This document shows positions 46,301-58,300 of a stretch of 64,000 bases of DNA, one piece after another. Location of the stretch: the NCBI GenBank assembly GCA_916700875.1, contig CAKAKS010000067.1, positions 31,111,433 through 31,175,432 on the forward strand. Direction: 5' to 3'. Source of the DNA: Sebastes aleutianus. Its lineage: Eukaryota; Chordata; Actinopteri; Perciformes; Sebastidae. The position numbers and the translations under genes were made by a program. The notes beneath the pieces are model-generated. The model saw only the letters and a list, made by a program, of their open reading frames with translations. It did not search any database and was not told the origin of the DNA. The number at the start of each line of letters is the position of its first letter. Position 1 is the first letter of the stretch.

Positions 46301-49300
46301 GCCGTCTCTGTGGCCGACATACTCCCTGACCAGCTGGCACACCGCTCTGGACGTGGTCGCTTTGAAACTGGACACAATCTGACACCGACAACAAACTCAC
46401 GTTAACACAGAAGGAAATCACGGTATTGAACCGATCCAGGGTTCCTACACACTTTACTCCTCAAAATGGCATCTTCTGCATCTGTCTGTTGGTATTAACA
46501 CTGATCTATCAGTGATTTCAGCATTCCCACACGTCAAATTAGTGACTTTAAATGTCAATGAAATTGTATCAAATCAATTAATCCATGTTTTTTTTTTATA
46601 GGAAACCCTGGTAGGACATTTATACCTCAAGTCTAATACAATAAAATATGAAGGTTTCAAAATGACTGAAAATGATGATGTCCTCTTTAAGGCCTGGAAA
46701 TGATCCAATTTAAATATTTCAGACTTTTGCAGAGCTGTGTAGGAACCCTGGTCTGATAGAGGGAGGGAGCGGGTCAGCAGAACTGAGGAGCTGCTCAGCA
46801 GGGTCCTTGTAGTATGCCAGTGCTAAGAAGCTTTGGTTATTCATATCAGTCCTGGGTTCAAGAGGTTTAACAAAAAAAAAAAAAAAAATGTATTGGTATT
46901 TGTTTTAAGCCCGTTTTCAGCACATGCTAGGGTGGGGTCGCCACCAATCTGATGCTCCAAGTGCTTTAAAACAAACACCACCAATGACCAGTCAACCCAG
47001 ATCTGGTATCAACACAAATGCAGACACATTTAGTATCATTACTGCATTTATCATACCAGGATTACTATAAATGCAAAAACCGCAAAGAATAATCTAGAAG
47101 TGGAAGAAGAGGGAGCAAAAAATACAGTGTTAAGGTGAGACAAGAAATTGATCAGTAATTATTATCAGTTGTATAAATGTTTGATCAAAGTGTTTACATT
47201 AAAGATGGGGATGATACAAACTGGACCCTCGGTTCGTTTTGGGAACAGACCACTAAATAAGTTCCAACTGAAAGGAAGTAGGAGAGCATAAAGACCGGCA
47301 TCAACCATCCGAAAAATAAACAACAGAGCAGATCTTTCAAATTTTTGATCTGTTAAAAATATATTTAAAAAATCAACAAATTATAGTCAAAATAAAACAG
47401 ATAAAATTGACACTGTATGGAAAATACCATTGTTAAGCATGGTGGGAACCAGTGGTTGCTGGTTGTAAGCAAGCAGCACGGCAGATTCTCTTGTAAAAAA
47501 AACAAAACAGTGAAGTTACTGTTTGTCAGAAACGCAAATGCATGGTGACAACGTGAAAATGAACGCTGACTCTGGATGGACAGTATTTTGTGTACTGAGA
47601 GTGATGATGGATCCAGAACAAATGAAGCAACATGCTATATTTAAAAAAGAAAAGAAAAAAAGAAGCAACAGGGACAGGAAGGTTTAAGGAAACGCCAAGC
47701 ACCGCAAAGAAATAAGCTGAGCGGCGAATCTAACGCACTCAGCAGGTTAAAGCTCTACAGTTTGTAGCTTCAGTGTGCAGTCTGCCATAGCCACATCAAG
47801 ATTTTGCTTGTGTAACCTGGAATATTGGCTGATATAAGCTTATCACAGATATATTGGTACTGGTGTATATGTTGACTACTAAGTAAAAAGACAACCAGAC
47901 AAGGCACAGGAAGTGCATTATTATCATACTGTCGGAGATGTGTTGGTGTTTTTGTTCCGCTGCTTTGCATGGAACGGACACCCGCCCGCCCGCTCGCTCT
48001 CCTCCCCGGCTCTCTGAAGCTCTGTACCCCGCTGTTGTCTGGCAAAGGCAGCGGTGCCAGCGGCACAAAAGGTCCCTGGGGACCGCCGGTACCATAACCT
48101 TTTATTTTGATGTAAATAAAAATGTACCCGACTTAATGAATATGTAGGATATTACTACTGACATTCATGTAATATTACGTCACAACGTCTGCTGTAGTAG
48201 ACGTGGGTTTACTACGTGTTTATTTACATATAGAGCGGGTAAGTGAGATCGGATCACAAGTAGTTACTCAAAACGTATGTGGAGACGCATTCTAATGCCA
48301 GGTGTGAACAGACATACTTAAAGCTGTCCACTTGTGATCCAATCAATCAGGTCGCATGTTACTGCCAGGTCCGAACAGGGACTAGTTCAAATTGGGACTA
48401 TGGCGTTTTTTGTCTTGCTTTGCACAGTAGCCAGGCTGCTATCGCTAACACCAGCAGCCAGAAAACGAACCAGGAGCTACAAGTAAGCCAGGACCAGCCA
48501 GAAACAAACATTGCTAATGCTAACACTAGCAGCCAGAAACATCTATGATTCATTGTCCGTTTGATAATCTCAACAAAGAACACATTTTCTTCCTGTGGCC
48601 TTTCTAAAAAATGAGCAGTGGTGAATCTTAGCCTGCTATATTCTGTTATATTCCTGATCCGGTTTGTCTTTGCGGCACCAACAATTATACCACTTGGGAA
48701 CGCTAGTGGGGGAAGAGTTGCACTACATCTGATAAATCTCTCTTAACAGATACAACTAAAGAGGTATCAACTACTCTAATCTCAGTGAAAGTTGGTGTTA
48801 ATCTTAAAAGGATTAAAAAAAACAATAATAATTTGAAAAAGAAAAGCAAAATCTGATATGGCCGTGCACTTTTCAGCAGACCACACACTCTACATCGATT
48901 GAGCAATGATCTAAAGCAGCCAACGGATGCTCCTCTACCTTAACTATTTTAATCAAGGCACAAAAAGCATTTTGAGGTAACAGCTGCTTCATGTTAAAGA
49001 TGTCTCCATAGTGTACCATTATGTGAATGCCGACAAGAAACTAAATGAAAGAGATGCAACTGAGGTGCAACTGAAAAAAGCCTGTTAGTGAGATAATAAA
49101 AGTTGTGTTTTATCTCACACCAGAAACTGATAGAAAAGCTCAAACTCCTACATTTGAATGACCAAGTCTCTTGGGGAAGGGGGAGTGTCGACCCCTTGGC
49201 TGGGCTGTTCATGCATATTGGCACACAAGGGGGAGAAAGCAACAAGTTACCCATGAGTCTCCACCCCACAACTCCCAACTGGTTACGCTGAAGTTGCGGG

Positions 49301-52300
49301 ATCCACCTACTCTGGCATGGCAAGAGTTTGAACGCGGCTACGAGCAAAAAGGTGGGGAAAAAACACAGCAATTCTTCTCTTTAACATTGAAAAGTCAATC
49401 GATGTACACTGACGAAAACACAATTTACCTTTAAATTCATTTTGTATTCTACATTCCCCTGATACAAGTCAACAGCTTACAAATCAACATTTTCTCAAAA
49501 CATATACACACACCTATAATATCTACAACGACAATTTACAAATTTCTGGATCATAATTAAAAAAATAAACAGTATTACCTTGCTTGTGGAAGCCTTGTAG
49601 GTCGTCTTTAGTTTTTGTGACAGCTGGCTTGTGCTATGACTCGCTGTGTAATAAGAGAGAACAAGAGAGATCATGTAGACGTTTCACTATTTAAAATATT
49701 TTATACTCTTGAAATGCAAATGCCCATAAACACGAGGGGATAGTGAGATGTGTCCCACCTTTTGTTTTCAGTGCTCCTTTGGCTAAATCCGCCCCTTCGA
49801 AAGTCTGTCCTTCCGCGGCCAAACGATCGTTCAGCGTTTCGATTTCTCTGCGCACTGAGAGTCAAACAGATCACGTGTTAACAGACTGACAGCAATGAAA
49901 CCGACTGCACTCTGCACTGCAACATTTAGCAGGTTTCAGCGCCGCCATGTTCAGTCCAGATTACTTGCCATGGAAGAGTAGGAGCTTATAAAAGCCTATC
50001 GGAGAGGCTCAGGTCTGACAAAAAACACATTGTTGTGTCATTGTTAGCTGGCTAGCAAGTCCAGTATAAGATACTTGTTCCATGAACAGACATCATGGGA
50101 GATTCTGAAATTATCCTGCTTAAAAAGTCCTGCAATGGGCAGAAATCTATAAAGACCGAGTGCCAGCATTGACACCAATGATGCTTCAATTTTTAATTGA
50201 TTATCAAAATAATCTGATCCACTAATCGATTAATCCACTAACCATTTCAGCCTTGTGTGTATGTGTGTGTACAGATGTATTAATGTGAAGTAAGCTGAGG
50301 CTGAAAAAAAAAAAAAATTGACAGAAAAAGCATAAAAGGGATGTGAATTTTCATATTGACTCAGCACGAATCCCTTCTCCAGTTTTTCTCCAATTACTTT
50401 ATAGAAGTCACTATTTTTGATGAATTTTATTTAGCATATTTATTTTAGACATTTTTCAGATCTTTTTTTCGGACATTTTTCAGATCTTTTTTTTCGGACA
50501 TTTTTTTAGATCTTTCTTTTAGGACATTTTTTCAGACATTTTTCAGATCTTTTTTTCAGACTTTTTTTTCAGATCTTATTTTTCGGACATTTTTTCAGAC
50601 ATTTTTCAGAACTTTTTTTTCGGACATTTTTCAGATCTTTTTTTTCGAACATTTTTCAGATCTTTTTTTCCGGACATTTTTCAGATCTTTTTTTCCGGAT
50701 ATTTTTCAGATCTTTTTTTTCGGACATTTTTTTAGATCTTTTTTTTCGGAAACTTTTTCAGATTTTTTTTTGGACATTTTTTCAGACATTTTTTCCGGAC
50801 ATTTTTCAGATCTTTTTTTTTCAGACTTTTTGTTTTGGACATTTTTCCAGAATTTTTTTGGGGATTTTTTTTTAGACTTTTTTTTCGGACATTTTTTTAG
50901 ATCTTTTTTTTCGGACATTTTTTCAGACATTTTTCAGATCTTGTTTTCCGACTTTTTTTTCAGATATTTTTCCGACTTTTTTTTCGGACCATTTATTAGA
51001 TCTCTTTTTTTGGACTTTTTTTTAGACTTTTTTTTCGGACATTTTTTTGGACCTTTTTTCAGACTTTTTTTCCGGACATTTTTCAGATCTTTTTTTTCAG
51101 ACTTTTTGTTTTGGACATTTTTCCAGAATTTTTTTTGGGACATTTTTTTAGACTTTTTTTTCGGATCTTTTTCGGACATTTTTTCCGACTTTTTTTCCCG
51201 ACATTTTTCAGATATTTTTCAGATCTTTTTTTCCAACTTTTTTTTAGATCTTTTTTTTCGGAAACTTTTTCAGACATTTTTCAGATCTTTTTTTCCGACT
51301 TTTTTTTAGATCTTTTTTTTCGGAAACTTTTTCAGACATTTTTCCGATCTTTTTTTCCGACTTTTTTTTCAGATCTTTTTTTTCGGACATTTTTCAGATC
51401 TTTTTTTTCAGACATTTTTTTCAGATCTTTTTCAGACTTTTTTTTCGGACATTTTTTTAGATCTTTTTTTCGGACATTTTTTCCGACATTTTTTTCCGAC
51501 ATATTTCTGATCTTTTTTTCCGACTTTTTTTTCAGATATTTTTCCGACTCTATTTTGGGACATTTTTTTAGACTTTTTTTTCTGACATTTTTTTAGACTT
51601 CTTTTTCTGACATTTTTTTAGATCTCTTTTTTCGGACATTTTTTTAGATCTCTTTTTTCGGACATTTTTTTCAGCCATTTTTCTGATCTTTTTTTTCGGA
51701 CATTTTTCAGATCTTTTTTTCAGACTTTTTTTCAGCCATTTTTCAGAACTTTTTTTCAGACTTTTTTTGTCCGACATTTTTCAGATTTTTTTTTTCAGAC
51801 ATTTTTCAGATCCTTTTTTTCTGACTATTTCATAGATCTTTTTTTTGGGACATTTTTTCTGATTTTTTTTTGGGACATTTTTCAGATCTTTTTTTTCAGA
51901 CTTTTTGTTTTGGACATTTTTCCCGAATTATTTTTGGGACATTTTTTCAGACTTTTTCAGACATTCAAATGTTTTTCAGACATTTTCCAGATCTTTTTTT
52001 CTGACATTTTTTTAGATCTTTTTTTTCTGACATATGTTCTTACATTTTTTCCGGAAATATTTTCTGACTTTTTTTTCAAACATTTTTCAGATCTTTTTTT
52101 TCAGAACTTTCTTCAGATCTTTTTTTTCAGAAATTTTTCAGATCTTTTTTTTCGGAATTTTTTTTAGATCTTTTTTTTCTGACATTTTTTTAGATCTTTT
52201 TTTTTTCCAGATCTTTTTTTTCGGAAATTTTTTTAGATCTCTTTTTCTGGCCTTGTTTTCAGATCTTTTTTGTCCGACATTTTTCAGATCTTTTTTTTCG

Positions 52301-55300
52301 GGCATTTTGCAGACTTTTTTTGGGGAAATTTTTTCAGATCTTTTTTTTAGATCTTTTATTGGGAGATTTTTTTTTGGGGAAATTTTTTCTGACATTTTTT
52401 CAGATCTTTTTTTTCTGACATTTGTCAGATTTTTTTTGTCAGACTTTTTTTCCGGACATTTTTTCTGACTTTTTTTTCTGACTTTTTTTCCAGACATTTT
52501 AGCAGACTTTTTTTCAGATCTTTTTTTTTTGGACATTTTTTTGGACATTTTTCAGATCTTTTTTTTCAGACATTTTTCAGATCTTTTTTTTTCAGACTTT
52601 TTTTCAGACATTTTTCAGATCTTTTTTTTTCAGACATTTTTCAGATCTTTTTTTTCAGACTTTTTAAGAGTCTGAAACAGAGTATGAGCTTATAAAAGCC
52701 TATCGGAGAGGCTCAGGTTTGACAAAAAACACATTGTTGTGTCATTGTTAGCTGGCTAGCAAGTCCAGTATAAGATACTTTTTCCACGAACAGCCATCAT
52801 GGGAGATTCTGAAATTATCCTGCTTAAAAAGTCCTGCAATGTGCAGAAATCTATAAAGACCGAGTGCCAGCATTGACACCAATGATTCTTCATGATGACG
52901 TACAACTGTTCTGTCGTTTTCAATTTCAAAAAGTATCCATTCACTTATTATTCCTTGAAACAATGCAGTTAGTAATTCTTATCAAAGAAAGTCAACTAGT
53001 TGTTGAATTTAGGCCGCTTGCACAAGCCATAGTCCATTTGGCTAGTCCGAATCAGAGTAAATTTATACTTTTAGTTCGTTTTCTGCTTAGTCTGGTTCGG
53101 TTTCACAGTGCACAAATTAAAGCGGACCACATAAAAGAATTAATTTGCTGAGGGAAGTGTATGAAGGAGCAAATTTATCTTTTTCGTCTCGAGAGCTGCC
53201 ACTTCTATACAGGGAATTGCGAACTTTGATATATTGCTGTGGAAGTTTTTTTCATCACTCAGCAGTAATCCCTTCTCCAGTTTATCTCCAATTACTTTAT
53301 AGAAGTCACTATTTTTGTGGATTTTATTTAGCATATCCTGTATGTTCTCTTCGGCCCAGATGTCAAGCAAACATCAGTCAGTCCTCTCCCACTCATGTTA
53401 ACCTGTCGTTCACCTGTGTCCATCTCAACAAATGCTGCATAGGCAGCCTGCGTTTTGGAATCAGTCCCGAGACCACCTCTTGCAAGTGGTCTCAGACCGG
53501 CTGTTTTGGTTCACACCAGAGTACTATTACTGCGTTCACAACTGCCCAAATGAACCGCTCCAGAGTTCGATTACTGCGTTCACAACCGCCCAAACAAACC
53601 GCTCCAGAGTTTGATTAAAACTGACTAAATGTTGACCTGTTAAAGCGCCCTAAGAGACCTACTTTTATCCTGTTTGTAAATGTATGGTTGCTCTTTTAAT
53701 GACATAATCAAAATATTTTCTCATTCAAATGCTCTATTGAGTGTCACAAGAAGACATAGCATAATTGATTTTTGCAGTCCCGGCTTAATGTGCAGCCTCA
53801 ACGTTAGAAAAACAGAAACTGTGTTTGACCCCCAAATTAGATGTGGAAAAGGAAAATGCACTAAACAAGAGTATGTTCCTGTCTAGCTACACACATAAAC
53901 GCAGGAGACTCTGACTTATGAGTAAAACTTTCTAACTTACATTCCAGGTTTTCTATGTAGAGGTTTTCAAACTCCCTCTCGATCTGACTGAACAGATCCA
54001 GCAGATTGCTCCTCAGAGACAGAGGCAGTTTGGAGTCCTGCAGGGAAACAAAAGGAGGACATTAAACAACCTGGAAACATCAGTTTAGTGTGTGAGGCTG
54101 GTGCTTCACTTCAAATACTGAGTAAAGGACTCGTTTTAGTGTAAGTGTAGGGATGCAACTAACAACTATTTTCATTATCGATCTGCCAACTACTTTCTCA
54201 AATGATCACAAAAAATAGTGAAACATTTAGTTTCCCAGAGCCCGAGAAGGCGTGTTTATCTCACACCCAAATATGTTCTATTTAGTAACATTTATGACAA
54301 ACAAAAGCAGCAAATCCTGACATTTGAAAAGCTATAACTGGTTAATGATTGGCGCTTTTTTTCTTGAAAAATTTTAATTGATTATAAAAATAATTTGATC
54401 CACTAATCGATTAATCCACTAACCATTTCAGCCTTATGTGTATGTGTGTGTACAGATGTATTAATGTGAAATAGGTTGAGGCTGAAATAAAAAAAAAAAT
54501 TGACAGACAAAGCATAAAAGTGATGTGAATTTCTTGGCAGTCAAACCAATGAAGATTGTGAGCCCCTATTCTAGATCATTAGACCGTACTGTAACCTCAA
54601 CATCATGGGTTTAATCTCTTAAAATGCAAATGTACAAAAAACCTTAGATACCGCCAATAGCAAACATATTACTGCAACAAAGCAGAAGAAAAGACTCTTA
54701 TAACACAGTAAACACTTTGAGGAAGGAAATAAGAGTGAAATAATCAATAAAAGTATTCAGAGGTAAAAAGGTTACGGAGAACAGCAGATGTGTTGGCGTC
54801 TTACAAACGCCAGAATGTGTTTTTAGCACATGCTGTTGGCTTTAAGATGCAAACACAACATTGATTGTACCACCGTACAAATGTTTCAGTTAAAAAAACA
54901 AATTATGGACAAGATCCCATTCATAATATTGATGAAAACAGGTCCATTTAAGTATTCAAAACTCACATATTGCTTGTGGTGCGATATGTACCATATACAT
55001 GTCATATATGTATTGCAGTAGTGAGTAAACAGTTTTAACATTTCTGCAGTTAATAACATAATTTATTACAGACAGTCTGTGACAAGGTCGACAGCACAGA
55101 CACAAACAGGAAGTGGGCCACGTCTCCTCGAGGCTTTGTCCAATCATGATGAAACTGCTCAGTGTGTCTTTGTACCTGAGTGCAGTCGGTGTACTCTGCA
55201 TAATGCACTCTTGCTTAGGCTGAATTGCTGCTCGCAGCCATATTTTCTAAAGCAATCAGTCAAGTGTGCTGCTCGCATTCACAGGCTGATGTTGGCAGCA

Positions 55301-58300
55301 GAAAGGTTTGTGCACACAGAATGAAAGCCTGAAGGAGAGGAAAGGCTGCAGCATGGAGAAAATGTACATATATGCATGTTGCATAAAGCCTTACATACAC
55401 TGTCAACGGCTATAGATCAGATCAAGATCAGATATAGATCAGATCAGAAACTTAAAGTATGTGGAGCAACTTATTTTGGAGCGTTTGCTTGTTTTATTCG
55501 TTCAAGTTCATTTAAGCATGTGAGAGTAATTAAGACTGAACCAAATATCTGAAATGAGACGCCTGAAAATTTCAATTCTAAATCAACTACAGGACACAAT
55601 ACTAAAAGACATTTATGTTTATAGGTAGGAGCGTGTAGATTCAGATGTATGATAGAAGTCCCAAATGCTATAAAATCTTTGCATACACACCAGACTTAGC
55701 TAATTTCTTCTTGTGTTTATTTAAGGGAAATTACAATCCATTATCCACGTATTTTTGTGCATTATTATGATCGGTGACGACAACATTTTACTTTAAGAGG
55801 GTGCAACAAGATGACGTAATTAAAAAAGCACCAGTCAAACCTCCAAAATGGGAAAACCTGATATGGATGGATATACCGGTAGATGGATTTATCTTTCATC
55901 CTTCTGCTGCCCATTTTTCTTCTCTTGAGTGGATGTTTGACATTTAAATCATGTTTCATGGACGTCATGATTTAATCTCTAAGCCTGTTTTCCATTGCAC
56001 TTTGTCTCATTTTCTTTTAATCAAAACACCAACTATTCCACCTCAACACATGTCAGCTTTTTTCCACTCAGGTTTGTACATCAATTGATAATGCACTTGG
56101 AGAATATACCATATAATTATAGAGTCTGTAAAAAATCTGACATCTGGAAATACAGCAAACAGTTGCAGACAAGTGTATCATGTTTAGTTAAATTTACAGA
56201 ACTGGACATTTCTTTCTTCTCTCTCTCACCATCAACATCTCATAACGACAGGTTACTAAACTGTCCAGTGAATTAAAGAGAATCGCGTGATCTTGAGTTA
56301 CAAGCCCTGATTTGTTTTGAAACTGAACGGTGTGGATGCAACTGCACTAAATACAAAATACAATCAAGTCTACTCTTTCATTTTAGAAAAGGAAAACCTA
56401 CTGTTAGTGTGATTGAATCCTAAATGTTGCAGGAAAATCACATTTTAAAAAAGGGGAAAGGATATATTGATTCGAAACAGAGAAATCACTCTCAGAACCA
56501 CCTCCTCTAAATACTAATCAAACCTAAACTACACCAGTAAAGCTAGCTCTAAAACTATTTTGGGAGATACACTACTGTCTGAAACACTAGACACCTGAAA
56601 CTTACCTCCATTCTGATGAGGGACTCCAGATTATCAGAGGACTGGGACCAGAGTGACAAAACAAAAAGTCATGAGGAAGAGATTACACTGTTTGCATCTC
56701 GTTTGGTTAGAAACAGCTCCTTGCAACTGGCCAAAATCCATAACAACTCTACTGGTCACTGGGACTTGCAAGGTAGCAACTTTCATTTAGGATGTCAAGT
56801 GTATTTACAAGTTGTCAAGAAACTAAAAAAGAATCATCTTCCTCTAAACATCAAGAGGAATATTCATGATTTAATAGTAGTATTCTACATATCTAGAAAA
56901 GTAAGAGTTCGTCATTTAATCCAGTGGTTCCCAAACTGGGGTCTGGGCCCCCTTTAGGGGGACGCCAAAGATCAAAGGGGGGTGCGCCAGGATTTTTGAA
57001 CCTCTCTTTTGGTTTATCTTATAACAATAAAGGAGCACGCCACCAATTTTACACATAAAGCTCAGTTTACTTGCAGATTACTACAGAGCCTTTGAAAACA
57101 GAGTATAATGTCTTCTGTGGAGGACCTGAAGAGTCAACGTTGGCAACCTCAGTAGTGTTCAGGACGTACAAATTTACAGGTGAAAAGCCCCTTCCGTTGG
57201 ACCCCATGGGACCTTATTTCTGAAAAAATATGAACGGTAGTCAACGGAGAGGCACAAATATTTTTTTGATTCCGTTTGAATTGTGCCATGAGTCACACAT
57301 TATGATGTTTATCAATTTAAAACATAACTTTGCAAGTCAAGAAAAGTCACAGTTTGTCGTAAAACTGTTGAAGTATCAGACTGTGAAAAAACGGAATTAG
57401 AAAGACGACAAAAGTGGCGTTTCCCAAAGATGGTTTCATTCATTTTAGGTAGTTCTTATCACACTGATGTATGTTCAAGTGTTCATTTCCCTGATAAATT
57501 TGGTTTTCATTAGTTATTTGATGCTATAAAAAAGAGGGTGAGACGTCATGACTGGCAGCTTTGAGTCTCTCTAGCTGACAAGCAGCAGTTTGTGATTGGT
57601 TTGGGTGGGTGACCTCGATAACGCGGCTCCACCACCCGATCATTACTACGCAGACTCTGGCTCCAAATAACGTCAAAATCTCAAGATGGCAGCTCCCGTG
57701 TCCGGGATGTTTTGGCTTTACCTCTGTACGGTGGGAGGAAGTGGAGACGCGTCGTCCATCTTTATATAAAGTCTATGATAAAAATTCACCAAGCTTAAAC
57801 TAAATAATATAAATAAGTGGAATATAGCCAGTCTTTGATTCAGTGGCTCTCACTACCTTTTTTTTTTTCTTCTTGGTTTCAGATCATTAACTCCAGGTCA
57901 CTGTGTTTACCCAGCATCCCAGGAGTCATTCAGTTCCTTATTAGCAAGCCAGATTGAAACCAGCAGGGCTCTCATTCCAGAGAACCAGGAACAAGCACCA
58001 CCGATCTAACCGATCCACCTGAGCGAAGTGCAAAGCCTCTTCTGAATCCATCTGCTTTAACCACCAAGTTAAAATAACCTCATGGCATTCGTGTTGTAAT
58101 TGTAGCACGCTTAAGCCGACAACAATATAAACCATTATGTGCCCTCTAAATGGTGGCATCAAAACCTAATTGGCTTAGGCTTACCACAAGAGTGCTTACA
58201 GGTGCCAACAGCAACGGCAGCACAGCAAGCTAATGATGGCAGACAGGAGTGTCGTTTGACACTTCCAGAGGAGCAGCTAGAAGTTCCGGGTGGTGATTCT

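Noticed and set aside
50706..52548. Several Lys/Ser/Glu-rich or Phe/Ser-rich open frames of 60-180 codons
   Set aside because: All lie in the T-rich minisatellite. No start context, splice signals or conserved domain, and opposite strands are equally open.
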